From NCBI GenBank assembly GCA_036383955.1, contig DASVNH010000173.1:16343-80342 (forward strand): a stretch of DNA of 64,000 nucleotides, read 5' to 3'. The notes beneath the pieces are model-generated. The model was not told the DNA's origin. It made no database searches and worked only from the letters and a program-made list of their open reading frames with translations. The stretch comes from JACQFK01 sp036383955. Its GTDB lineage: Bacteria > Planctomycetota > MHYJ01 > JACPRB01. The translations under genes were made by a program, and so were the position numbers. This document shows, in pieces, positions 8,722 through 16,548 of this stretch; position 1 is the stretch's first letter; the number at the start of each line of letters is the position of its first letter.

Positions 8722-10320
8722 GTGGTGACCACAGAAATCGATCTCCGGGTGGCCGAGTTCCTCGCCGCCCGCGCGCCGGGCGACGCCAGCCCCGACCTCG
8801 CCCGCCTCGCCGGCGACCTCAACGCCCTCTGGTGGCGGGACGTCGAACGCCTCCTCTCCCGCGTCGCCCGCGACACCCCCGACCGCGTCGCCTTCAGCCC
8901 CGACGAACGCCTCCTCCTCGACCTCGGCCTCCTCGACTGGCGCCTCCTCCCCGGCGGCGACCGCCATCGCCCCGCCCTCCTCCGCGAGCTCGCCGCCCCC
9001 GGCCGCCCCCACGTCCACTACTTCTCCGAATGGATCGCCCGCCGCTTCCGCCAGTCCCTCCTCTACGGCGAAATGAGCCCCCCCGGCGGCGACGTCCCCA
9101 CCAGCACCGTCATCATCCGCGACCTCCGCGGCCGCCTCTACCTCCGCCTCACCCCCCTCTTCAAGAACCTCCCCGGCTTCGACCAGAAGGCCGTCGACCT
9201 CTTCCTCTCCGGCCGCGTCGACGCCACCCTCGACGCCATGACCCGCAAGCTCGCCGCCGCCCCCGACGAGCGCCTCGAGGAGCAGCGGCGCCAGCTCACC
9301 GACATCCGCCTCCGCCTCCTCGTCCGCGCCCGCGAGCGCGCCCGCGCCCCCGAGGACATCTCGCTCTTCGACGCCCTCCGCGACCTCGACCGCCAGGTCG
9401 CCCGCGAGCGCTCCTCCGTCCGCGTCGACGTCCCCGTCGCCGCCGCCCGCACCCTGTCCCCCGAGGAGCGCGAGAAGTTCGTCCTCGAAGAGGCCCGCTT
9501 CGTCAAGAACGTCCTCTGGCTCGGCGTCACCAACTCCGGTGTCACCCGCGCCGCCTCCGTCCTCGTCTCCGAGCAGCCCCGCCTCACCAAGGCCGAGCTC
9601 GACGGCGTCTTCGCCCGCGTGCGCGAAGCCGACCCCGCGCTCCCCCTCGATTCCACCGTCCTCATCGCCCCCTACCAGGGCAGCGGCTTCTACGAGTGGG
9701 ACCGCGACACCCTGTTCCTCCCGCTCGTGCCCGTCCGCTCGCCCGACCACGCCGTCCTCGGCGCCCTCGCGAGCTACCGGATCCTGCTCGACACCCTCCA
9801 GGACAACGGGCGCCTCAAGATGGAGTACGAGAAGGCCTTCGGCGGCGTCGAGTTCCACGCCGCGTTCGCGCGCGACTACCGCGCCTGGGTCCTCGAAGTC
9901 TGCCGGGGCGCCAAGGCCGCCCTCGATCCCGAGCGCTTCGCGTTCTTCCGCGACCGCCTGGGCCCCGGCCCCGCCACGCTCTTCGCCCCGCCGTCCTGGG
10001 CGAGCTCCGGGTCCCGCGAGGACGAGGAGAAGCTCCGCTGCTGCCGCGCCCTCGCCGCCAAGTCCGAGGCCGGCTACGAGGAGCACTTCCGCCTCGCCGT
10101 CTTCGCCAACGGCGCCGGCCAGACCGCCCAGGCCATCGACCACCTGCAGGCCGCCCTCCGCTTCAATCCGGCCGACGGCCGCGCGCTCCTCGCCCTCGGC
10201 GTCCTCACCGCCCGCAGCGGCGACGCCGAAACCTCCAGGCGCTATCTCGCCGACTGCGCCTCCCACGCCCCCCACTCCCTCTGGGCCGTCCTGGCCGGCG
10301 ACGAAGCCCGCAGACCGTAG
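8722..10320 (+). CDS. TPR-ended protein of unknown function
   Basis: 532 residues from the GTG start chosen because a -10 box (8706-8711) sits just before it; an ATG at 8638 would add 28 residues. I recognise no catalytic domain. The middle is charged and mainly helical, with a beta-containing segment around residues 290-360. The C-terminal ~60 residues hold two TPR-like motifs (QAIDHLQAALRFNPADGRALLALGVLTARSG). No signal peptide or membrane segment is evident, so it is probably cytoplasmic. The coding strand is strikingly rich in C and poor in G, through C-ending codons and runs of CTC/CCC, more than its neighbours. It is divergent from the GGDEF fusion and may share its control region. Confidence 0.75.
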   Translation: MVTTEIDLRVAEFLAARAPGDASPDLARLAGDLNALWWRDVERLLSRVARDTPDRVAFSPDERLLLDLGLLDWRLLPGGDRHRPALLRELAAPGRPHVHYFSEWIARRFRQSLLYGEMSPPGGDVPTSTVIIRDLRGRLYLRLTPLFKNLPGFDQKAVDLFLSGRVDATLDAMTRKLAAAPDERLEEQRRQLTDIRLRLLVRARERARAPEDISLFDALRDLDRQVARERSSVRVDVPVAAARTLSPEEREKFVLEEARFVKNVLWLGVTNSGVTRAASVLVSEQPRLTKAELDGVFARVREADPALPLDSTVLIAPYQGSGFYEWDRDTLFLPLVPVRSPDHAVLGALASYRILLDTLQDNGRLKMEYEKAFGGVEFHAAFARDYRAWVLEVCRGAKAALDPERFAFFRDRLGPGPATLFAPPSWASSGSREDEEKLRCCRALAAKSEAGYEEHFRLAVFANGAGQTAQAIDHLQAALRFNPADGRALLALGVLTARSGDAETSRRYLADCASHAPHSLWAVLAGDEARRP

Positions 10321-10376
10321 ACCGGATTTCGGCGGAGTGAAGATTCCCCCTCGGGGGGCGGGGGGGGGACTCCCCT

Positions 10377-10403
10377 GGCTTCCGGATTCTGGATTCCGGA
10401 TTC
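10377..10403 (-). repeat. Single copy of the 27-bp GAATCC-type repeat
   Basis: Identical to the right arm of the inverted repeat at 2844-2870, here without a matching left arm. It is preceded by the same kind of C-run/G-run block (about 10346-10370) and lies between convergent genes ending at 10320 and 10407. Confidence 0.75.
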
Positions 10404-10406
10404 CGC

Positions 10407-11273
10407 CTACTGGCGGAGGAAGCCGTCGAGCGCCCGGTTGAACTCCGCGGGCTTCTCGATCATCGGGATGTGGCCGCACTCGTGGATGAGGAACTTCTGC
10501 CCGGTCGTCAGGAGGTCGATCTGCCCCGTGTGCAGGATCTCGTCGCGGTCCGTCCCGATCGCGAGCGTCGGCAGCTCCGGCGCCGGCCCCGAGAGGTCCG
10601 CCGCGGCGAGCGAGCGATAGGTGCCGACCATCGCGCCGTACGTCGGCGCCAGGATGTCGTCCACCAGCGGCTGCGGCATCGGCACCGCGTTCGTGAAGTC
10701 GCCCGCGATCCAGCGCCGCACCGACGCCAGGTGCCGCAGGCCGAACAGGACGTTCCGCAGCCCGGGCGTCATCAGCGTCCGGCAGCGCGACGAGAGGCCG
10801 TCGGCGCCGCGGATCAGCGGGTTGACCAGCGCGAGCTTCGCCACCCGGCCCGGATTCGCCCGCGCGAAGAGCAGCGCGATCGCGCCGCCCATCGAATGCC
10901 CGACCAGCGTGACCTTCGGAAAGCCCAGGCGGTCGAGGAACGCCCCCGTCCAGCGCGCGAGCGCCTCCAGCGAGTAGTCGCGCGCCGGCTTCGCCGAGAG
11001 GCCGAAGCCGGGGAGGTCGGGCGCCACGCAGCGGTACCGCGGCGCGAAGCCGCTGAACGCGTGGAGCCAGTACTTGTGCGAGGCCCCCCAGCCGTGCAGG
11101 AAGACCAGCGGCGGATGGTTCACCGTCCCCTGGTTCGCGTACGCGGCGTCCGCCCCCTCCACCGAGCAGCTGAAGAGGTCGAAGGCGGTCGAGACGTGCG
11201 ACAGCGGCGGAGGCGCCGGGATCGCCTTTTCCAGGCCGAACACCCGGTCTTCCACGACCCGTTCGTGGCTCAT
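10407..11273 (-). CDS. Alpha/beta-hydrolase fold enzyme
   Basis: 288 residues with a complete alpha/beta-hydrolase signature: oxyanion motif HGWGAS (60-65), nucleophile elbow GHSMGG with Ser127, an acid Asp in GTDRDE and the catalytic His in HECGHIPM near the C-terminus. Substrate type (ester, epoxide, haloalkane or C-C bond) cannot be told from these motifs. There is no signal peptide, so it is cytoplasmic. It is divergent from the M20 peptidase gene with only 27 bases between start codons; both -10 boxes overlap inside that gap (see 11283-11294), so the pair is probably co-expressed. Confidence 0.9.
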   Translation of the reverse strand: MSHERVVEDRVFGLEKAIPAPPPLSHVSTAFDLFSCSVEGADAAYANQGTVNHPPLVFLHGWGASHKYWLHAFSGFAPRYRCVAPDLPGFGLSAKPARDYSLEALARWTGAFLDRLGFPKVTLVGHSMGGAIALLFARANPGRVAKLALVNPLIRGADGLSSRCRTLMTPGLRNVLFGLRHLASVRRWIAGDFTNAVPMPQPLVDDILAPTYGAMVGTYRSLAAADLSGPAPELPTLAIGTDRDEILHTGQIDLLTTGQKFLIHECGHIPMIEKPAEFNRALDGFLRQ

Positions 11274-11282
11274 GCGCGACGT

Positions 11283-11294
11283 ATTCTATACAAT
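11283..11294. promoter_or_regulatory. Bidirectional promoter core ATTCTATACAAT
   Basis: Read on the plus strand it contains TACAAT (11289-11294), six bases before the GTG at 11301. Read on the minus strand it contains TAGAAT (11283-11288), nine bases before the ATG at 11273. The near-palindromic 12-mer can serve as -10 element for both genes, each with almost no leader. Confidence 0.6.
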
Positions 11295-11300
11295 CCGCGC

Positions 11301-12779
11301 GTGAAAAGAACCGCCTTCGCGCTGCTGGGGCTGCTGACGTCCTGCGCCGCCCCGGCCCCGCGCGAGCTCGGGGGAGGGGACCTCGACGCCGCGGGCGAGG
11401 ACGCGGTCCGGCTGCTGAGCGACCTCCTCCGGATCGACACCATCAACCCCCCCGCGCCCGGATCGGGAAAGGCCAACGCGAACGAGACCGCCCTCTGCCG
11501 CCGGGTGAAGGACGCGCTGGCGGCGTGGGGCGTCGAATCCGAGATCATCGAGTCGGCCCCGGGCCGCGGCAACCTCGTCGCCCGGATCCGCGGGACGGGC
11601 GCGAAGAAGCCGCTGCTGCTCATGGCGCACGTCGACGTCGTGGGCGTGGAGCGGGCCTCGTGGGCGGCCGATCCGCTGTCGGGCGAGATCCGCGACGGCT
11701 TCCTCTGGGGGCGCGGGGCGCTCGACGACAAGGACGACGCGGCCGTCTTCGCGGTCGTGATGGGCCTCCTGGCGCGGTCGGGCGAGAAGCTCTCGCGGGA
11801 CGTGATCCTCATGCTCAACGCCGACGAGGAGTCGAGCGGCACCTGGGGCGCCCGGTGGATGGTCGAGAACCGCTGGCCCCTGATCGATTGCGAAGCCGTC
11901 ATCTCGGAAGGGGGGAGCGCGGGCCTGCGCGGCGGCAAGGTCGCGCAGTACGGCTTCATGACGGCGGAGAAGATCTACAACGACTTCCGGATCTGGACGC
12001 GCGGGAAGGCCGGCCACAGCTCGGTCCCCCAGCCCAAGAACGCCATCTACGCGGCCGCCCGGATCGTCCAGAAGATGGAGAGCTTCCGCCCGGCGATCCG
12101 GCTGACCCCGACCGTCTCGGCCAACCTCGCCGGCCTCGCCGACCAGCCCGCCTACGGGACTTCGCGCGAGCTCATGAAGAAGTCCGCGTCCGGCGACCTC
12201 GCGGCCGCCGAGGAGCTGGCGAAGGAGCCCCGCTTCAACGCCCAGCTGCGCTCGACCTTCGTGCCGACGATCGCCCGCGGCGGCATCCGCGAGAACGTGC
12301 TGGCGGAGGACGTCGAGATCAACTTCAACGTCCGCCTGCTGCCGGGGGACAAGATCGACGTCCTCCTCAAGGACCTCATGGCCCACGCGGGCGTGGAGAA
12401 GTACGAGGTCGTGGAAGGGGACGAGACGAAGATCGCGGCGTGGAAGGCGGCGAACAAGGACGTCGACGTGGCCGTCTTCCTGGTCGACCGCGGCCTGGAC
12501 GCGCCGGCGTCGCCGCTCGACACGGAGGCGTTCGCGGCGCTCGGGCGGACGGCGAAGCGGATGTCGCCGGACGCTGTCGCGGTCCCGCAGATGGCGACGG
12601 GCGCGACGGACCTGCGCTTCTTCCGGGCGAAGGGCGTCCCGTCGTACGGGATCGCGCCGTGCCCGACGGGCGAAGACGAAGAGAGAACGGTGCACGGCCA
12701 CAACGAACGGGTCCGGGTGGCCAGCGTGAAATTCGGTGTGAGGTGGATATGGGACTTCGTGCGGGACTACTGTCGCTAG
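11301..12779 (+). CDS. M20-family metallopeptidase, predicted lipoprotein
   Basis: 492 residues from a GTG start placed just after the shared promoter; the frame is open further upstream only because of antisense sequence. The signal peptide ends in a lipobox (LLTSC, Cys15). The M20 di-zinc fold is clear: LLLMAHVDVVG (first His and Asp), RGALDDKDD (bridging Asp), NADEESSG (general-base and metal Glu) and a late ATGATDLRFFRAKGVPSYG segment with HGHNER, which carries the last metal His. M20 enzymes hydrolyse dipeptides or acyl-amino acids. The last 31 bases overlap the RidA gene, so the two are translationally linked and both are lipid-anchored. Confidence 0.92.
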   Translation: MKRTAFALLGLLTSCAAPAPRELGGGDLDAAGEDAVRLLSDLLRIDTINPPAPGSGKANANETALCRRVKDALAAWGVESEIIESAPGRGNLVARIRGTGAKKPLLLMAHVDVVGVERASWAADPLSGEIRDGFLWGRGALDDKDDAAVFAVVMGLLARSGEKLSRDVILMLNADEESSGTWGARWMVENRWPLIDCEAVISEGGSAGLRGGKVAQYGFMTAEKIYNDFRIWTRGKAGHSSVPQPKNAIYAAARIVQKMESFRPAIRLTPTVSANLAGLADQPAYGTSRELMKKSASGDLAAAEELAKEPRFNAQLRSTFVPTIARGGIRENVLAEDVEINFNVRLLPGDKIDVLLKDLMAHAGVEKYEVVEGDETKIAAWKAANKDVDVAVFLVDRGLDAPASPLDTEAFAALGRTAKRMSPDAVAVPQMATGATDLRFFRAKGVPSYGIAPCPTGEDEERTVHGHNERVRVASVKFGVRWIWDFVRDYCR

Positions 12780-13180
12780 CGTTCCTGGCGGGCTGCGCGC
12801 CGGGGAAGTCGGTCGTGCGCACGGCGAAGGCGCCGGCCCCGATCGCGCCGTACTCGCAGGGGATCGTGGCCGGGGATTTCGTCTTCGTGTCGGGGCAGGG
12901 GCCGACCGATCCGGCCACCGGCCAGACCGAGAAGGACGACGTGAAGAAGGCGACCCGGCAGACGCTCGAGAACGTGAAGGCCATCCTCGAGGCGGCCGGC
13001 TCGTCGATCGAGAAGGTCGTGAAGGTGAACGTCTACCTGCGGGACATCAAGGAGTTCCCGCTCATGAACGAGGTCTACGCGACCTACTTCACGAAGGATC
13101 AGCCCGTGCGCACCACGATCCAGGCCGCCGCGCTCCCGGGCGGAATTCCGGTCGAAATCGACTGCATAGCTACGCGTTGA
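12749..13180 (+). CDS. RidA/YjgF-family protein with a lipoprotein signal
   Basis: 143 residues. ATG is preceded by a good Shine-Dalgarno (GAGGTG). The N-terminus is a lipoprotein signal (LAFLAGC, Cys16), followed by a full-length RidA domain: APYSQGIVAGDFVFVSGQG, the VVKVNVYLRDI core, the substrate-carboxylate Arg in PVRTTIQ and the PVEIDCIATR tail. RidA proteins deaminate reactive imine/enamine intermediates from PLP enzymes, normally in the cytosol. A lipid-anchored form outside the cytoplasm is odd. The gene starts inside the 3' end of the M20 lipoprotein gene, suggesting a joint role, perhaps clearing products of extracytoplasmic peptide or amino-acid breakdown. Confidence 0.92.
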   Translation: MGLRAGLLSLAFLAGCAPGKSVVRTAKAPAPIAPYSQGIVAGDFVFVSGQGPTDPATGQTEKDDVKKATRQTLENVKAILEAAGSSIEKVVKVNVYLRDIKEFPLMNEVYATYFTKDQPVRTTIQAAALPGGIPVEIDCIATR

Positions 13181-13210
13181 TAAAATGATGCGGTCATTTC
13201 GTCAACACGT

Positions 13211-13924
13211 ATGAAACGGCTCACGAAAGAGGAAGTCGCCGGGCTCAACGCGAAGCTCGGCGCGCCGCAAGACGTCCTGCGCTGGGCGATGGACGCCTTT
13301 CCGGGGACGGTCGCGCTCGCCTGGAGCGGGGCGGAGGACGTCGCCGTCCTCGACATGATGTGGCGGATCGACCCGAAGCGCACGCGGGTCTTCACGCTCG
13401 ACACGGGCCGGCTGAATCCGGAGACCTACGAGCTGATCGACGCCGTCCGCGAGAAGTACAAGATCGCCGTCGACATCATGTTCCCAGATACGGCGGACGT
13501 CGAGGCCATGGTCCGCGAGAAGGGGATGAACCTCTTCTATCAGTCGATCGACCACCGCAAGCTCTGCTGCGGCGTCCGCAAGGTCGAGCCGCTCAACCGC
13601 GCGCTCCAGGGCCTGGACGGCTGGATCACCGGGCTCCGGAAGTCGCAGTCCATCACCCGCGGCCGGCTGTCGAAAGTCGAGATCGATCCGCAGCACGACA
13701 AGATCGCCAAGGTCAATCCGCTCTGCGACTGGTCGACGGCCCAGGTCTTCGAGTACATGAAGGCGAACGACGTCCCCAAGAACAAGCTGCACGACCTGGG
13801 CTATCCGTCGATCGGCTGCGCGCCCTGCACGCGGGCGGTGAAGCCGGGCGAGGACGAGCGCGCCGGCCGCTGGTGGTGGGAGAACCCCGACAGCAAGGAG
13901 TGCGGCCTGCACCCCACTCCCTAG
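13211..13924 (+). CDS. cysH: Adenylyl-sulfate (APS) reductase, 4Fe-4S type
   Basis: 237 residues of the CysH family. It carries the cysteine pairs that bind a [4Fe-4S] cluster in APS-using reductases: CC in HRKLCCGVRKVEPL and CxxC in GCAPCTRA, plus the C-terminal catalytic Cys in KECGLHP. The PP-loop is modified (LAWSGAEDVAVLDM). It reduces APS to sulfite using thioredoxin. The cluster cysteines imply APS rather than PAPS as substrate, which matters because the APS-kinase domain of CysNC (36907-38850) has lost key residues. A TAAAAT box lies at about 13181-13186, in the 30-base gap after the RidA gene. The other sulfate-activation genes are 22 kb away. Confidence 0.93.
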   Translation: MKRLTKEEVAGLNAKLGAPQDVLRWAMDAFPGTVALAWSGAEDVAVLDMMWRIDPKRTRVFTLDTGRLNPETYELIDAVREKYKIAVDIMFPDTADVEAMVREKGMNLFYQSIDHRKLCCGVRKVEPLNRALQGLDGWITGLRKSQSITRGRLSKVEIDPQHDKIAKVNPLCDWSTAQVFEYMKANDVPKNKLHDLGYPSIGCAPCTRAVKPGEDERAGRWWWENPDSKECGLHPTP

Positions 13925-14081
13925 GGGATGAGGGGATCGGAGGGATCCGAACGCCCAGTCGGGAGATCGCGCGATACGACGGATGAAGGGATCCCGCGTT
14001 TCTTTCTTCGCGGAACACGAGGTGGATCTCCGGATCTCCTCTCGAGCCGCGATGATCCGTCCTATCCCCGCATCCCCCTAG
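13921..14081. repeat. Imperfect inverted repeat spanning a convergent intergenic region
   Basis: A CTAGGGGATG-rich arm at 13921-13947 is matched, with a few mismatches and one gap, by a reverse-complementary arm at 14054-14081. The 3' ends of cysH (+) and the SRPBCC gene (-) fall within the arms. About 105 bases between the arms show nothing recognisable. Confidence 0.5.
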
Positions 14082-14617
14082 GTTTTCTCGCAGATCTCTT
14101 TCAGCTTGGCCAGGCCCTTCTCGTAGTCCGGGCCGAGGAACTTGTCCATCAGCCGGCCGAAGATCCGGCCGATCGGGTTGTTCCCCGCGTCGGACTCGAA
14201 GTCCCAGGTCACGCGCGACCGGCCCCCGCCGAGGTCCTCGAGGAGCCAGCCCGCGAAGGGCTCGCCGCGGCCCTTGAACCAGAGCTTGATCTTCACGCGC
14301 TGGTTCGGGACGCTCTCGACGATCTCCATCGAGCCGGTGCCGACTTTTTTCGGGTCGCCGTCCCAGCCGTACTTGGCCCCGACGCCCTCCGCCTTCTCGT
14401 TGTAGGTGTGCTTCGCGGCCGGATCCCGGCCGGTCCAGGGCGACCATTCGTCCACGAAGCGCTTGAGACTGTTGAGCCGCGGGAAGATCCTGTCGGGGGG
14501 CGCGGCGATCTCGGTCGACCTCTTCATGCGCGCCACGCGCGGCGACGTGAAGCCGACCAGCAGCACGAGCAGGACGAGCGTCCCGACGACGCCCAGGAGG
14601 ATGTAGAGCAGGGTCAT
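14078..14617 (-). CDS. Membrane-anchored SRPBCC (START-like) domain protein
   Basis: 179 residues. An N-terminal membrane segment (residues 2-23, TLLYILLGVVGTLVLLVLLVGF) is followed by a polyketide-cyclase/SRPBCC domain: KRSTEIAAPPDRIFPRLNSL start, WSPWTGRDP, GVGAKYGWDGD, GTGSMEIVESVPNQRVKIKLWFKG and the C-terminal helix. The fold binds hydrophobic ligands; no specific ligand can be assigned. The domain follows the single helix, so it may face either side. It is upstream of the three pilin-like genes in position but downstream of them in transcription, and may be the last gene of that minus-strand group (17-base gap to 14635). Confidence 0.85.
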   Translation of the reverse strand: MTLLYILLGVVGTLVLLVLLVGFTSPRVARMKRSTEIAAPPDRIFPRLNSLKRFVDEWSPWTGRDPAAKHTYNEKAEGVGAKYGWDGDPKKVGTGSMEIVESVPNQRVKIKLWFKGRGEPFAGWLLEDLGGGRSRVTWDFESDAGNNPIGRIFGRLMDKFLGPDYEKGLAKLKEICEKT

Positions 14618-14634
14618 GACGACAAACTAACGAC

Positions 14635-15144
14635 TCAGTCCAGCTTCCGCCAACCTTCCTTCAGGGGGTCGGCGGGGAAGACGTCGACGCCCCCCGGGAC
14701 CGCGGCTTTGACATAGATGGCGCCCTCGTGGCTGATGACGCCCATGTTCTTGCCGGCGTCGGGAGTCGCGGGGTACGCGCACGCCGCGAAGCGCTGGACG
14801 TCGAGCGGCGGTTCGTCGGCGAAGCGGATCGCGCGGTACAGGTAGCCGGCCTTCGGGGTCTTCTCGGCCTGGGAGGTCGAGACCTCGATCAGCGCGATCG
14901 GCTTCCCGTCCTTGCCCTGGAGCGTGTAGAGGCCGGCGACGTCCTTCCGCCAGAACTCGTTCTTGCCGTCGCCGTCGCGGTCGTTGGCCCGGAAGTCCAT
15001 CTGCGCGGCACGGAGCGTCCGGAGGGTGCCGAGCCAGGCGGGGCCCTCGGGCGAGACGCGGCCGGCCGCGAGGATCGAGGGGATCGCGATGGCGAGGGCG
15101 GCGAGGAGCAGGAGGCCGCCGCCGATCCAGAGGGCTTTCTTCAT
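14635..15144 (-). CDS. Pilin-like secreted protein, paralogue 1 of 3
   Basis: 169 residues: one N-terminal membrane segment (about 4-27), then a GxLRTLRAAQMDFRANDRDGDGKNEFW motif characteristic of this planctomycete-type family, a hydrophilic domain with KAGYLYRAIRFADE and FAACAYPA, and a C-terminal DPLKEGWRKLD. The layout (uncleaved hydrophobic N-helix, then a small globular domain that includes an Asp-rich, possibly calcium-binding motif) recalls type II pseudopilins or DUF2950-like proteins. It is the most diverged of three tandem paralogues on the same strand. Function unknown; surface or periplasmic location is likely. Confidence 0.8.
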   Translation of the reverse strand: MKKALWIGGGLLLLAALAIAIPSILAAGRVSPEGPAWLGTLRTLRAAQMDFRANDRDGDGKNEFWRKDVAGLYTLQGKDGKPIALIEVSTSQAEKTPKAGYLYRAIRFADEPPLDVQRFAACAYPATPDAGKNMGVISHEGAIYVKAAVPGGVDVFPADPLKEGWRKLD

Positions 15145-15186
15145 GCTCCTAGTATGCCGTCCATCCCGCCCGCGGGGGGGGCGAGC

Positions 15187-15786
15187 TCAGTCCAGCTTCG
15201 ACCAGTCCCGCTTGAGCGTCACGGGGTCGGGGAAGACGTCGGGCGGCCCGGGACGTCCGAGGTCGCGCTGGAAGACCGTATTGCCCTCGTCGAGGATGTA
15301 GGTGAAGCGGGTGGCCTGGGTGTAGGCCGCCGGATAGGCGCAGGCGGCGAAGCGGTTCGGTTCGAGCGCCTTCGGATCCTCGTCGGCGTGCCGCAGGGCC
15401 CGGAAGTAGTAGCCGGCCTTGGGCGCGAAGACCGCGTAGTTGTCGCGGGCGACCTGGCCCGGCCCCGTGTCGCCGATGCTTCCCTTTCCGAGGGGGGAAT
15501 CGTCCGCGCCGGCGACGCTGATTTCGATGAGCTTGATCATCTCCGTGGAACCGGCCGGCAGGACGCCGTAGAGGCCGGCGACGTCCCCCCGCCAGAACTC
15601 CTGGATCTTGTTCTCGTCGCGGTCGTTGCCGCGATAGTCCGCCTGCGCCGACGCGACCGTCTTGAGGCTCGCGGACGCGTTCCGCTCGTTCGAGCAGTGA
15701 TGATGCCCGACGATGAAGGGCGCCAGGAGCCACCCCAGGCCGCTCAGGAGCCCGACCGCCACGCAACTCCACACGAGAATCTTCAT
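15187..15786 (-). CDS. Pilin-like secreted protein, paralogue 2 of 3
   Basis: 199 residues from ATG 15786, which overlaps the stop of paralogue 3 by one base (TGATG); the frame is open further upstream but that sequence is the neighbour read out of frame. Membrane segment at about 3-26, then NERNASASLKTVASAQADYRG (family signature), NDRDENKIQEFWRGDVAGLYG, and a C-terminal DLGRPGPPDVFPDPVTLKRDWSKLD that is nearly identical to paralogue 3. The strong similarity of the two tails, down to the nucleotide level (GGACGTCC in both), suggests a recent duplication or gene conversion. Confidence 0.82.
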   Translation of the reverse strand: MKILVWSCVAVGLLSGLGWLLAPFIVGHHHCSNERNASASLKTVASAQADYRGNDRDENKIQEFWRGDVAGLYGVLPAGSTEMIKLIEISVAGADDSPLGKGSIGDTGPGQVARDNYAVFAPKAGYYFRALRHADEDPKALEPNRFAACAYPAAYTQATRFTYILDEGNTVFQRDLGRPGPPDVFPDPVTLKRDWSKLD

Positions 15787-16427
15787 CAGTCCAGCTTCTC
15801 CCAGTCGCGCTTGAGCGTCTCGGGGTCCGGGTAGACGTCGGGCGGCCCCGGACGTCCGAGGTCGCGAAAGAAGATCGTGTTGTTCTCGTCGATGATGAAG
15901 GTCATCACGCCCGAAACCTCGTAGTTGGCGGGGTAGGCGCACGCCGCGAAGCGGTTGTGGCGGTCGAGCGCGTCCGGCGCCTCGTCGGCGTGGCGCAGAG
16001 ATCGGAACAGGTAGCCGGCTTTGGGCGCGGGGACGGTGTAACGATCGAGGGCGACCTGCCCTGGCCCCGCATCACCGATATCCGCTTTTCCGGCCGGCGC
16101 GCCGTCGGCACCGGCGACGCTGAGCTCGATCAGCTTGATCATCTCCGTGGATCCGGCGGGCAGCACTCCGTAAAAGCCGGAGATGTCCGAGCGCCAGTAC
16201 TCCTGGAGCTTGTTCCCGTCCCGGTCGTTGCCGCGATAGTCCGCCTGCGCGGAGGCGAGGGTTTTCAGGCTCGCGGTCGCGTTGCGCTCATTTCCCGATC
16301 GGCACATCGACCGGGTCAGCGAGATCGTCGTGAACGCGCGGTGTCGACGGCAGGCGTGAGAGGGGTCCAAGAGGACCAGGAGGCCCAGAGCGCCGATCCC
16401 CCCACTGATCCACCAGAACGTTTTCAT
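15786..16427 (-). CDS. Pilin-like secreted protein, paralogue 3 of 3
   Basis: 213 residues and first gene of the tandem set. Hydrophobic N-terminus (about 4-20), then NERNATASLKTLASAQADYRG, NDRDGNKLQEYWRSDISGFYGVLPAGSTEMIKLIELSVAGAD, NRFAACAYPANYEVSG, TFIIDENNTIFFRDL and the DLGRPGPPDVYP tail shared with paralogue 2. No Shine-Dalgarno is seen; a TATAGA box lies about 40 bases upstream. The three genes probably form one operon encoding related subunits or alternative versions of one surface protein. Confidence 0.82.
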   Translation of the reverse strand: MKTFWWISGGIGALGLLVLLDPSHACRRHRAFTTISLTRSMCRSGNERNATASLKTLASAQADYRGNDRDGNKLQEYWRSDISGFYGVLPAGSTEMIKLIELSVAGADGAPAGKADIGDAGPGQVALDRYTVPAPKAGYLFRSLRHADEAPDALDRHNRFAACAYPANYEVSGVMTFIIDENNTIFFRDLGRPGPPDVYPDPETLKRDWEKLD

Positions 16428-16503
16428 GGAGGGAAGGGAAGCAAACGGTGTGCCGTGTTGGTTCTATAGCACGGCCGGGCGGCGCTGACGTGAATTGTCG
16501 ACG

Positions 16504-16545
16504 TTCCTGTTCCTGTTCCTGTACCTGTACCTGTACCTGTGCCTG
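16504..16545. repeat. Hexanucleotide repeat, seven units
   Basis: Three TTCCTG units, three TACCTG units and one TGCCTG unit in a row, directly after the stop of the MFE-2-like gene (16549, minus strand). Such a tract can slip during replication. It sits in a 121-base spacer that also contains a TATAGA-like promoter for the pilin-like genes. Confidence 0.85.
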
Positions 16546-16548
16546 GGT

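Noticed and set aside
10470..11300. Upstream extension of the M20 peptidase frame
   Set aside because: It is antisense to the alpha/beta-hydrolase gene; the GTG at 11301 follows a promoter and begins a lipoprotein signal.
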